DNA of 18,783 nucleotides from the NCBI GenBank assembly GCA_002385265.1, contig DGDD01000087.1, positions 1 through 18,783 of the forward strand. The letters run 5' to 3'. Shown here one piece after another: positions 1-8,906 of the stretch. The notes under the pieces were generated by a model, which saw only the letters and a program-made list of their open reading frames with translations, had not been told where the DNA came from and searched no databases. A program made the translations under genes and the position numbers. This DNA comes from Chitinophagaceae bacterium UBA3961. GTDB lineage: Bacteria; Bacteroidota; Bacteroidia; Chitinophagales; Chitinophagaceae. Every line of letters starts with the position of its first letter. Within the stretch, counting starts at the first letter, position 1.

Positions 1-1
1 G

Positions 2-277
2 GGTGAATTTATCAGTTATGTAAGTCAACAAAAAGATCTTAATAAAATATACCGTATCAGCCCCGATGGAACGGGAGAAAAGCAACTCTTCATTACGACA
101 AATTCAGTAGGATGGCACAGTTGGAGTGAAGACGGCAAATGGCTGGTTTATCAAGAGTCTGACCCTCTAGGTAAACAGTTTCACATCTATCTGAAAAAAT
201 GGCCAGATGGAATTCCCTATCGATTAACAGATTCAGAATACCGAATTCAGTTAGGCCCTGTTTTCATTAAGAACTAA
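2..277 (+). CDS. PD40/TolB-like beta-propeller protein, 3' end only
   Basis: The reading frame is open from the window edge and ends with TAA at 275-277, giving the last 91 residues of a larger protein. Two blade-like stretches are visible. One has the PD40 signature 'RISPDGTGEKQL', the other 'HSWSEDGKWLVYQ', which is the usual 'W-S-x-D-G-K-x-L-x-Y' pattern of WD40-like PD40/TolB repeats. Proteins of this type are often periplasmic or secreted propellers that bind proteins or sugars. The N-terminus, and with it any signal peptide or enzymatic domain, lies outside the window, so the full function cannot be read. No terminator is visible in the 55 bp before the antiporter gene, so read-through into it is possible. 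Confidence 0.75.
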   Translation, partial: GEFISYVSQQKDLNKIYRISPDGTGEKQLFITTNSVGWHSWSEDGKWLVYQESDPLGKQFHIYLKKWPDGIPYRLTDSEYRIQLGPVFIKN

Positions 278-332
278 GAAATGTAGATACTGCTCGGCCT
301 GATTTTTGTATTTTTAGGCACAATCAACTCAT

Positions 333-1505
333 TTGCCTGTGACTACTGCCATTATCATAACTTTTTGTTGCCTCGTATTAATCGCCTATTTGTTTGACAT
401 TACAGCGCCAAAAACCAAAATACCAACAGTGATCTTATTATTGATTGTTGGATTTGGACTTAAAGAATTGGCAAAAGTTTTACGCATTGATGTACCCGAC
501 TTGTCGGATACATTACCCCTACTTGGCACCGTTGGATTAATACTAATTGTAATGGAAGGCGCATTGGATCTGCAACTTAACAAAGAGAAACTTAGTATTG
601 TAAGAAAATCTATTTGGGGCAGCTTGATTCCCATTATTTTATTAGGAGGTGGAATTGCCTATGCATTTCATTTGTACTCCGGTTATCCGCTAAAAGATTG
701 TATTACCAATGCCCTGCCGCTTTGCATTATCAGCAGCGCTATTGCCATTCCAACCGTTCGTAATCTTTCAAAACAAGCGAAAGAATTCATCACATTTGAA
801 AGTAGCTTATCAGACATTATTGGCGTGATCATATTCAATTTTTTTGCCTTGAATGAAATGATCAACGCAGCTTCGGTAGGAGAATTCTTTTTGCAACTGA
901 TTGCGATCGTTGTCATCTCCTTGATCGCTACATTATTATTGGCATTTCTTTTCAAGCGCATTAATCACCATATTAAGTTCCTGCCTATTATATTTATGGT
1001 GATTTTAATTTATACCATCGCGAAAGCCTACCATTTACCGGCGTTGATCTTCATACTGATATTCGGATTGTTCCTGGGAAATTTGGATGAATTGAAGCGC
1101 TACTCCTTTATCAATAAATTCGATCCGGATAATTTAGAAAAGGAGGTTCACAAATTCCATGAGATTACCATTGAATTCACTTTCTTGATTCGCTCCTTGT
1201 TTTTTCTTGTCTTTGGCTATTTAATAAAAGCAGAAGAAGTTCTCAACACAGCAACCATTGGTTGGGCAGGTGCGATAGTAGCAGCTATTCTGGTGATCAG
1301 GGTTATCCAACTTAAGATTTCAAAACTTCCTCTGCATCCTTTGGCATTTATTGCCCCAAGAGGATTGATCACTGTTTTGCTATTTGTATCAATTACTCCT
1401 GCCCAAGCGATACCAATCATGAATCAATCGCTGATCATTCAAGTAATATTGCTTTGTGCCCTAATAATGATGATTGGAATTATGACAACGAAGACCCGTC
1501 CCTAG
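333..1505 (+). CDS. Cation:proton antiporter (Na+/H+ exchanger family)
   Basis: This 390-residue, very hydrophobic protein with about 11-12 predicted membrane spans fits the monovalent cation:proton antiporter superfamily of the inner membrane. Family marks are the 'LILIVMEGALDL' segment (residues 69-80), the transport-core motif 'FESSLSDIIGV' (about 155-164) where the superfamily has E-x-x-x-[ND]-D, and a late 'APRGLITVLLF' helix carrying the conserved Pro-Arg-Gly. The core reads Ser160-Asp161 rather than the Asn-Asp of most electroneutral or Asp-Asp of electrogenic members. There is no C-terminal regulatory (TrkA/RCK) domain. An in-frame stop at 315-317 limits the start to TTG at 333 or GTG at 339; no in-frame ATG lies near. 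GATTTTTG at 301-308 is a 7/8 match to the -7 consensus. The last 26 bp overlap the cyclase gene on the other strand. Confidence 0.88.
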   Translation: MPVTTAIIITFCCLVLIAYLFDITAPKTKIPTVILLLIVGFGLKELAKVLRIDVPDLSDTLPLLGTVGLILIVMEGALDLQLNKEKLSIVRKSIWGSLIPIILLGGGIAYAFHLYSGYPLKDCITNALPLCIISSAIAIPTVRNLSKQAKEFITFESSLSDIIGVIIFNFFALNEMINAASVGEFFLQLIAIVVISLIATLLLAFLFKRINHHIKFLPIIFMVILIYTIAKAYHLPALIFILIFGLFLGNLDELKRYSFINKFDPDNLEKEVHKFHEITIEFTFLIRSLFFLVFGYLIKAEEVLNTATIGWAGAIVAAILVIRVIQLKISKLPLHPLAFIAPRGLITVLLFVSITPAQAIPIMNQSLIIQVILLCALIMMIGIMTTKTRP

Positions 1506-3429
1506 TTCCGGAAACAAAATACATATCAATTTCGCCGATGTTTTTGGCTGATATTTTACCTCTGTACGTACAGATGAACTCATGCTTTACTAGTTCGTAG
1601 GTAGACTCGGAGATGTTCACCTGACCCGGAGCACCATTGCTTTCCATTCTACTAGCAATGTTTACCGTGGTTCCCCAAATATCGTAAGCGTACTTGTTCT
1701 TACCTACCACTCCTGCTACAATAGGTCCCACGTGAACCCCTATTCGCATCTCCCATGCATCCAATCCCTTGGCCACCCGTTGGCGGTTCTTTTCAATCAT
1801 ACATTTCTGGATTTCTAAGGCTGCCCGTACAATTCTTATCGGATGATCTTCGGAACTTACAGGAATACCGCCGGCACACATATACGAGTCTCCAATGGTT
1901 TTGATCTTCTCAATACCATGTCGCTCCGTAATTTCGTCGAAAGCAAAGAAGAAGTCGTTCAACTCAGCTACCACTTGTTGTGGCGACAAGGAGTCGGCAA
2001 TTGTAGTGAATCCTTTGAAATCGGTAAACAACACAGAGACCTTCTCATAGAAACGCGGCGTGGCATGCCCTTCCTGTTGCAATTCTTTGGCTACCTCACC
2101 GGGCAAAATGTTCAATAACAAGGTTTCAATTTGTGCTTTCTGACTATCTAAGAGAATATTCACTTTTACCTTGTTTCGATAGTTTCGATAAATGATGACA
2201 GTAATGATCAATACCAAACCAATACCGGCCATGAAAGCGTACTTCGCAAACTTTTGACGACGAATATCCAACTCCTTCAACACTTTGTCTTTCTCCAGCA
2301 AATCAATTTGGCTTTGCTTCTTCTCAATTTCAAAATTGAACTCGTAATTCGACAATTTGATGTCCAATTCTTTGTTGTAAATCGTATCCTTGATATCGAG
2401 TAATAGGTTCTGATATTTATACGCTTGTTCAAAACTTTTCTGACGCGCATAGGTATTGGCCAATCCTTTGTAGATGTCTTTTAACTCAAAACTAGAGCTA
2501 ATACTATTCGCCAATTTCTCAGCTTGGTGATATGCTTCCAGCGCTTGTTTCTGGTTATTGGTAGCGAAGTAAACAGCACCCAAGCTCTTTTGTGCGCGTG
2601 TTTCATAAAGCTTTGAATCCTGCTTTACCGCTGCATTATTGGCTTCTTGATAATATTGAAGGGCGATGGAGTAGTTTTTGATATTCTCATACACTCTTCC
2701 AATATTGATCAACACACTGGCGATGTCAACAGTATTTTCAAACGCTTTCTCTGCTTTCTTCAAATAATAGAGGGCTGAATCTGTTCTTCCACGTTCTAGA
2801 AAAATTTCACCGATGTTTCCGGCAATGGTTCCAATTTGATCATTGTCTTCCAACTTTTCACTCATCGGAAGCGCCCTTTGATAATACTGCACCGCTTTAT
2901 CATAAGTGGCCGGTTTGTGTTGGTACACACTTCCAATATTGATCAATGCCGATGCTATGCGAAACTGATCCCCGGCTTGTTCAGAATTACGTAAAGAATT
3001 GAATAAGTATTCCAAGGCCTTCGATTCGTTCCCTTGGTTTTGGTAGATCGCTCCAATATTACTTTGAATATTGGCGATACCGGAGAGATCCTTTAAAGAT
3101 TCATAATACGACAAAGACTGGCGCCAATTTTCCAAGGCCTCAATGTATTGGCTCTGCTGATAGTAGGCAATGCCAATATATTTATAAGCCAAAGCCGCTC
3201 CTTTTGAAAACGATAAGGAAGATGATAGATCGCGTGCCTGAGCGGCAAATGGAACAGCGTCTTTCGGTTCAATATTCAAGTACTCCTTGCTTAATTGCAA
3301 AAGCGCCATTACCTTATTGGTATCTGGCGCCATTGCATTTATTGCTGTTTTTAAGCTGTCAATATTCTGTGCCTTCACAGAAAAAAGACAGGTCAACGTA
3401 AGCAGTGTTGTAACGAATAGTGGTTTCAT
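1480..3429 (-). CDS. Membrane-anchored class III adenylate cyclase with TPR sensor domain
   Basis: Predicted to convert ATP to cAMP. The 649 residues comprise a signal peptide (1-20, ending VKA-Q), about seven TPR units (roughly 40-345) likely in the periplasm, a coiled coil (about 360-395), one membrane helix (about 396-414) and a cytoplasmic class III cyclase domain (about 440-640). Catalytic residues are complete: metal-binding Asp470 (in LFTDFKGFT) and Asp514 (in TIGDSYM), adenine-selecting Lys510 (EKIKTIGD) and Asp583 (YDIWG), and transition-state Asn590 and Arg594 (TVNIASR). The Lys/Asp pair points to adenylate rather than guanylate cyclase, since guanylate cyclases have Glu and Cys there. 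The topology suggests that an envelope signal sensed by the TPRs controls cAMP output. The gene lies 26 nt after the giant protease gene and may share its transcript. Its 3' end overlaps the antiporter gene. Substrate specificity is inferred from residues. Confidence 0.93.
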   Translation of the reverse strand: MKPLFVTTLLTLTCLFSVKAQNIDSLKTAINAMAPDTNKVMALLQLSKEYLNIEPKDAVPFAAQARDLSSSLSFSKGAALAYKYIGIAYYQQSQYIEALENWRQSLSYYESLKDLSGIANIQSNIGAIYQNQGNESKALEYLFNSLRNSEQAGDQFRIASALINIGSVYQHKPATYDKAVQYYQRALPMSEKLEDNDQIGTIAGNIGEIFLERGRTDSALYYLKKAEKAFENTVDIASVLINIGRVYENIKNYSIALQYYQEANNAAVKQDSKLYETRAQKSLGAVYFATNNQKQALEAYHQAEKLANSISSSFELKDIYKGLANTYARQKSFEQAYKYQNLLLDIKDTIYNKELDIKLSNYEFNFEIEKKQSQIDLLEKDKVLKELDIRRQKFAKYAFMAGIGLVLIITVIIYRNYRNKVKVNILLDSQKAQIETLLLNILPGEVAKELQQEGHATPRFYEKVSVLFTDFKGFTTIADSLSPQQVVAELNDFFFAFDEITERHGIEKIKTIGDSYMCAGGIPVSSEDHPIRIVRAALEIQKCMIEKNRQRVAKGLDAWEMRIGVHVGPIVAGVVGKNKYAYDIWGTTVNIASRMESNGAPGQVNISESTYELVKHEFICTYRGKISAKNIGEIDMYFVSGTRDGSSLS

Positions 3430-3455
3430 AAATTCATCAAACGATCTGTCGGCTC

Positions 3456-6400
3456 CTACTCTTTCAGTACTTTGGTGGTCATTACTGAATCACCTATCTG
3501 AATTTTCAACACATACCAACCCGATTTCAAGCCACTCAAATCGAGTGCTAAAGTATTGGAACTCGTCTTCTTATCCAAAACAATCGCTTGCTTTCTTCCT
3601 AAAACATCGTAAACAGCCGTCACTTTCTTTTCAACACCAACCGCATCAGCAAAAGTGATGATCACTGTTTGCTTCACCGGATTCGGATAGGTACTGAATT
3701 TAGTACTTACCACAGGTACCTCCTCAGTAGTTGTTGAACGAACAGCACCCTCTCCTGTAGTAATCATAGACGCAGTACATTTCAAGGAGCTACTACTTGC
3801 TGATGCTGATTTAGCCACCAGCGTATTGCAATCGTAGGTTCTCAAGGTCCATTTTACAGTAGTACCGTTAAAGAAGATATCGAATGTTCCTCTACCCGGA
3901 TTAAACAATACCGGTTGCGTACCTCCGAAACTGGCCGTGCTCGTTAAAGAGTTGTTTGAACCGATAGGCACATAAACAGGCGTACTGTTACAGTTGTTAT
4001 AATAGAAATGTGCAATATATCCGTATCCACTTGGGTGGTTGGTCACTTTCTCTACGCAAGTAAGACCTACGGTTACAGGATTGGCATCGTATCCCTTCGG
4101 ATTCACATACAACAGTCCATCTGTATAACTAATGGTGTAGTTGCCGGGAACCGCTAATACCAAGTTAGAAGGACGAATGGTATAAACACCCGGATTGATG
4201 CATACCGCAGGCAATAAACTATAAGTTGGTCCGGAAACCACGGTATTGTCTACCCCGTTTACAAAACCGGTAGTAGTAGACGTGAAGGCAGGTAATGAAC
4301 TACCACGATACATCCATTTATTGTCTGCCTTAACATTCAATGCCGCAGCGCTTACCACCAATGTTCCATTTTCAACTACAGGAGTATAGTTCTCCGGTTG
4401 TTTAAAGGTTGGAACCGGTACAATACTATAAGTTCCTGCAGGTACCGGTGTTGTGCTGATAATGGTACCATTGCTGGCTTTTATTTGATATTGCATCGGA
4501 GCGGCAAACACTTTCAAAGAATCGTCACCACTTTGATATCCACTCACTATTGAACTATAGGGTTGAACAGCGCTTCCTAAAGCCACTGTTTGTGAATTGG
4601 CTTTGATCGATAAACTGGCCTTGGTTACCACTAAGTTTCCGAGTCCATAACTAATATCGAAGTTTTCTGAAATCAAGGCTCCGGGAACAATGTAGTGTGT
4701 TCCGGCAGTAAAGCCTGTAATCATGTTAATCGCTTTGAGCGGACTCAAGATCACAGAAGAAGGATCTGCATTCACATCCTCTTCATCTATGATCACAATT
4801 ACATTCGCATTGCTGGTATCAGATACAGAACTGCTGTTCACTATTGCCGTAGTATTTACTACCGACTTAATGTTTACTAGAGCCTGTCCATTTACCACAG
4901 ACTTGATGTTCACAACTGCATTGCCATTGATCAAGGTTGCAGAAGAAGAGTCTTGCTGGTATTTAAAGATTGAATTCGGCGAAATTTCGAGTAGTCTTGT
5001 AGTATCATATACCGGCACACCATTTACCACTGATTTAATATTCACCACGGATTTAATGTTCACAACTGACTTGATACTGGTAATGGCAGCCATTGAATTG
5101 ATATCAGCAGCCGTTAATAGTCTACCGTTGATCGCTACTTGATCATCTACAAAGGCTACTGCAGTATCAATCAAATTGGCTGCATGCAAGGCTTTTAAAT
5201 TTGACAGGAATCCTGCTTTTTCGTCGTTGGCGATCGCCGAATCACCATAGAGATAGTTGAACTGAATGTTACCAATTTTTTGACCGTACACCACTTGTGT
5301 ATCTCTCGGATTGATTACAAGCGGCATTTTCTTGATCTGTAACACACCGCCTACAGAGTCATAGTTATACAATTCAAGATAACCCGCGTCGGTAGGATCT
5401 TCCGGACTGAAGGTTCGAAGCGACGGCATGATCACGTAATTGTTCACATTGCTCGTACTGGTGGCTGTTGTTCGGAAATAGATGGAATCAATTCCGAGGT
5501 CTTTCAAGGTTAAATTAGTTGAGTCGATGAGCACCCCGTCAACTGTTACTTTAGCAGTAAACTGGGGCAATTTCTCACCATATTTTTTCGACTTATTTTC
5601 TGCTTTGATAACTACGTTCTTTTTTACAATATCGTAGAACGTTACACTATTGGAGATACCACCGTCTTTTCCAGAAGGTGTTTGCGAAGGCGTGTACGCT
5701 TGAATGGTAGGATTACCGGTAAAGGCCGGGATTTGCGCCAATGCGGTGGTGTCATTCACTACCGTAGTGGTAACAGGGTTTCCTCTGAACAACACTTTTG
5801 TGCTATCGCTGATATAATTTCCTTTTACAGTTACTGTCAATGGAGTAGCCCCTGGCGTAGCTCCGTTCGGAATTTCCAAACGAATCAACTCCGGTTTGGC
5901 TGAAGCAAACTTTGACAAAGCCGAATCTAACTGAATCAACCCGCTTCCACTCATAACATCAAAGCCGGGTGTATTCATATCAATAGCAGTAGCTTTCAAC
6001 AAAGAACGAATGCTATCGGGCGCGAATCCTGTTCCATAGTAACGTTTTTTCGCTTGAATCATCAACGCTGCTGCCCCGGCAGTGTGTGGTGCAGCCGCTG
6101 AGGTTCCGAAGAAATTAGGTATGCCGTCGGCTTCCACATCCAATGCTCCAAAGTTTACTGAAGTATTTACTCCGTTTGGTGCAGTAATATCGGGTTTGTT
6201 TCTTGACTGGTTGTTGATGTTTACGCCGCCATAGGAAGAGAACAATTCTGCCATGGGGTTTGCATATCCATAATCGGGAGTTCTGGTGTACCGAACTGCT
6301 CCAACAGTAATGGCGCCGGCTGCATTCGCATGTCCTACAATAGTAGCACCACCTGATTGATACTCGTTTATTACCGCCTCGCCTCTGAAAACAATGTATT

Positions 6401-8906
6401 TGAAACGTACATTGCCGGTGCCGTTCGCTCTGGTGATCAAAATATTTGTGGTAGTAGGAGATGTTACGGTAAACGGCAGTACTTCAACGGGGTCACCGCC
6501 AATATTGTTTCGGTTGAATCCAAATAAGGTAGCACCATTGTTATTGGTTAAGAAAATATCCAAATCCGTTTGTGCGCCTGTTCCTTGATCGAGTGAATAG
6601 AACCCATCTTCCCATTGCAATACAATTGTGTAGGTACCGGGAGTTAGTGAGATGTTCTGATAAATATCTCCTCCACCAAAATTATGAGCTGTACCGTTGT
6701 AACCCGAAGGAGGTGTGGTTGCATTGAACACCCCTTCGTAACTCTTGTTTCCAAAATTACCGGCCGCCGTTACATACGTTACACCTTGACCGCTTACTTC
6801 ATTTACAGCTCCGGCAACTACTCCGTCGCGGAAAAAGGGTTCTGTAATAAAGGTCACGTCATCTACAATCACATCACAACCTGCGTCTCGCAATTGACGA
6901 ATACCAAGGGCCATATCCGAAGGACTGATAAATCCCGTTCTAAAGGCCAGTTTGGCTTTAGGAGCGATATCATGAACAATTTGAAGCATGGCTCTTCCTT
7001 CGTCGGTACGCTGCCCAAATGGATAATCCAATAGCACAGCAACGGGCTCACCATTCACAACGTTACCGGTTCCTGGCAAATCGCCGTTAGCCACATCCGT
7101 TTGAGCCGGATCACCAGGCAATGTATTGTAGCTATCGGAGATCACCCCTACTTTTACGCTGTCACCACTCAAGTTGTATCCACCACGTACGATATTGGTT
7201 CTCATAACGGCATCGCCGCCGGTGGTAGCGATCCCTTGTTTACCCACTCCTGGGAATAGTGGGCGCACATAATCGATGAGAGTTGTTAAACTATCGAGTT
7301 TTCTTAAATTTCGAATTGGGTACAATCCAATTAAGGTTGTTCCGGTATTTTCATTTATTATTTTATCCAGTCCGTATGGAGCAGTTTTCAGTAATGTCAA
7401 CAATTCTCCATACTTGGATGCCAAGGGTACTACTTCAATATAAACGCTGTCTCCTTTGATGATAAAAATTGTTTTGGCAGTATCGGTAACCAACCCGAAA
7501 TTCTCATAAAGCGAGTTCAATTCAGCACCAATCAAATTAACAATTTTACCTCCGGCAGGTGGCGGATAATAAGGTAAAATACAAGATTTCTCCGTTACCA
7601 ATACGGTATCAGAACTACTGCAACCTCCCGTAACTGTTACATTCAACACATATCTGCCGGCTGCATTAACGGTTGGACTCAATGTATTGGCTCCAGAGAG
7701 AATGGAACCAGGTACATCTAATGCTGTCCATTCATATGTTCCTGTAATAGAGCTAGCGCCTTGCAAGGCAACCGTTGGTTGCTCACATGAAATTTCTTTA
7801 TTCGGCCCTGCATTGACAACAGGAGGAATACAGAACACATAAGGGCTGAAAGCCACACTTACTCCATTTTGTAAAGCTACTTGTGTAGCACTCCAAAGCG
7901 CACCGGTAATAGTAGTGTTTCCGCTACTGTTCCCAATTCGAATGGCCGCATAAGGTGCCCAAACAGATCCAATCCATTTAGAGGCGCTGTTTGAACTAGA
8001 ACCATTTGCAATATAAAAGGCTGCAGTATGATCGTCGTCGCATTCAACACCATTACCATGTGTCTCTAATAGAATTCTAGATGCGGCACCACCGTTGGCG
8101 AGAGAAGTACTCACTTTATTCAATACCACATCGCCATGCACATAAATAATGATATCACCGGTGGCAGCATTCTTAAAATCAAATACGATATTGTTCGTGC
8201 CACCGCTGTTCTTGATTGATTTGAATACATAAACACCGGGGCCGGAAAAAGTGAGCGTTTTATTTCCGGTTAATGCAACGGTACCATAAGATCCGGGAGT
8301 AATGGATCTGGTAGCTGTAATATTCGTAGTTCCTGCTGCCGGAAACGTTGTAACAGCGGGCAATGCAGGAAATCCTAGTAAGCTCGGCGTGCCGGTAATG
8401 TTCCCAGTTGAAGGATTAGGCCCGGTATAAGTGGTACCTAGAGGATGTGTAATAGAACCGGTAAAAGTAGAAGAACTTCCAACAGTAGTGTTACCTTTCA
8501 CATTCCAGTTTCCTGTTATAGTGGTAGATGTGCTTGCACTCACCAATACTCCTGTGGTATTAATGAGGTTTGATGCATATAAATTCCCATTCAGCTTATT
8601 ATTACTGGAAAACTGGATCAATCCACCGGCCATTACAGAAGAATTCAACTGCACTGATCCGTAGGTACGAACGGTATTGTAAGAACCTATGATACCGCCA
8701 TTGATTACGGAAGAAGAATTGATCAACACGCCACAGCCCGGACTAGAACAAGGCGTCTGTCCTACTCCGTTAGGGCAATTACTATTGCCCCCAAAAATTA
8801 CATACTGCGAAATAGTTGTGGGAGTTTGAGCATTACTTATAAATGCAACAAATGATACACAAAAAGCAAGAACTGCTTTTAAAGACAGTTTAAAAGAATA
8901 ACTCAT
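3456..8906 (-). CDS. Giant T9SS-exported atypical subtilase (S8-like) with beta-helix, PKD, IPT and MBG domains
   Basis: The 1816 residues read as follows. Signal peptide 1-26. A Gly/Ser/Asn-rich beta-helix, ice-binding- or DUF7305-like region 35-358, with 'WIGSVWAPYAAIRIG' and 'ITGALWSATQV'. A PKD/Ig-like domain about 360-440. A propeptide-like region 455-580. A subtilase domain about 583-1000. An IPT/TIG-like domain 1003-1093. MBG-type Ig repeats about 1096-1605. A Cys-containing module 1610-1710. A type A T9SS sorting domain 1735-1816 (starts YPNPV, ends KVLKE). Catalytic marks are Asp591 (VGVISDSYN), Asn717 of the oxyanion hole (TAAGNFGN) and Ser936 (FFGTSAAAPH). The usual HGT motif is replaced by 'DEGRAM' (Glu636). 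A PPC-like beta insert (about 740-845) splits the domain. Likely exported across the outer membrane and surface-attached or released. The substrate is unknown, and activity with the altered triad is unproven. Confidence 0.9.
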   Translation of the reverse strand: MSYSFKLSLKAVLAFCVSFVAFISNAQTPTTISQYVIFGGNSNCPNGVGQTPCSSPGCGVLINSSSVINGGIIGSYNTVRTYGSVQLNSSVMAGGLIQFSSNNKLNGNLYASNLINTTGVLVSASTSTTITGNWNVKGNTTVGSSSTFTGSITHPLGTTYTGPNPSTGNITGTPSLLGFPALPAVTTFPAAGTTNITATRSITPGSYGTVALTGNKTLTFSGPGVYVFKSIKNSGGTNNIVFDFKNAATGDIIIYVHGDVVLNKVSTSLANGGAASRILLETHGNGVECDDDHTAAFYIANGSSSNSASKWIGSVWAPYAAIRIGNSSGNTTITGALWSATQVALQNGVSVAFSPYVFCIPPVVNAGPNKEISCEQPTVALQGASSITGTYEWTALDVPGSILSGANTLSPTVNAAGRYVLNVTVTGGCSSSDTVLVTEKSCILPYYPPPAGGKIVNLIGAELNSLYENFGLVTDTAKTIFIIKGDSVYIEVVPLASKYGELLTLLKTAPYGLDKIINENTGTTLIGLYPIRNLRKLDSLTTLIDYVRPLFPGVGKQGIATTGGDAVMRTNIVRGGYNLSGDSVKVGVISDSYNTLPGDPAQTDVANGDLPGTGNVVNGEPVAVLLDYPFGQRTDEGRAMLQIVHDIAPKAKLAFRTGFISPSDMALGIRQLRDAGCDVIVDDVTFITEPFFRDGVVAGAVNEVSGQGVTYVTAAGNFGNKSYEGVFNATTPPSGYNGTAHNFGGGDIYQNISLTPGTYTIVLQWEDGFYSLDQGTGAQTDLDIFLTNNNGATLFGFNRNNIGGDPVEVLPFTVTSPTTTNILITRANGTGNVRFKYIVFRGEAVINEYQSGGATIVGHANAAGAITVGAVRYTRTPDYGYANPMAELFSSYGGVNINNQSRNKPDITAPNGVNTSVNFGALDVEADGIPNFFGTSAAAPHTAGAAALMIQAKKRYYGTGFAPDSIRSLLKATAIDMNTPGFDVMSGSGLIQLDSALSKFASAKPELIRLEIPNGATPGATPLTVTVKGNYISDSTKVLFRGNPVTTTVVNDTTALAQIPAFTGNPTIQAYTPSQTPSGKDGGISNSVTFYDIVKKNVVIKAENKSKKYGEKLPQFTAKVTVDGVLIDSTNLTLKDLGIDSIYFRTTATSTSNVNNYVIMPSLRTFSPEDPTDAGYLELYNYDSVGGVLQIKKMPLVINPRDTQVVYGQKIGNIQFNYLYGDSAIANDEKAGFLSNLKALHAANLIDTAVAFVDDQVAINGRLLTAADINSMAAITSIKSVVNIKSVVNIKSVVNGVPVYDTTRLLEISPNSIFKYQQDSSSATLINGNAVVNIKSVVNGQALVNIKSVVNTTAIVNSSSVSDTSNANVIVIIDEEDVNADPSSVILSPLKAINMITGFTAGTHYIVPGALISENFDISYGLGNLVVTKASLSIKANSQTVALGSAVQPYSSIVSGYQSGDDSLKVFAAPMQYQIKASNGTIISTTPVPAGTYSIVPVPTFKQPENYTPVVENGTLVVSAAALNVKADNKWMYRGSSLPAFTSTTTGFVNGVDNTVVSGPTYSLLPAVCINPGVYTIRPSNLVLAVPGNYTISYTDGLLYVNPKGYDANPVTVGLTCVEKVTNHPSGYGYIAHFYYNNCNSTPVYVPIGSNNSLTSTASFGGTQPVLFNPGRGTFDIFFNGTTVKWTLRTYDCNTLVAKSASASSSSLKCTASMITTGEGAVRSTTTEEVPVVSTKFSTYPNPVKQTVIITFADAVGVEKKVTAVYDVLGRKQAIVLDKKTSSNTLALDLSGLKSGWYVLKIQIGDSVMTTKVLKE
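4854..5075 (-). repeat. IKSVVN hexapeptide repeats coded with varying codons (inside the giant protease gene)
   Basis: Five identical copies of Ile-Lys-Ser-Val-Val-Asn occur in two blocks of the protease. Three are back to back (residues 1278-1295, DNA 5022-5075) and two lie in 'VVNIKSVVNGQALVNIKSVVN' like spacing (residues 1331-1351, DNA 4854-4916). The serine codons are TCA, TCC, TCA, TCT and TCG, and Ile, Lys, Val and Asn codons also vary. The amino-acid sequence is therefore conserved while the DNA is not, which argues against a fresh slippage event. The blocks sit in a long insertion within the second MBG repeat. Confidence 0.85.

Noticed and set aside
1843..2118. Plus-strand open frame inside the cyclase gene
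   Set aside because: It lies opposite the conserved cyclase catalytic domain, shows no recognisable motif and has no promoter; antisense shadow.
4723..5142. 139-residue open frame on the plus strand opposite the protease gene
   Set aside because: It is a shadow of the repetitive IKSVVN coding region: its repeats (TTDLMF) are the antisense of those hexapeptides, and it has no start context of its own.
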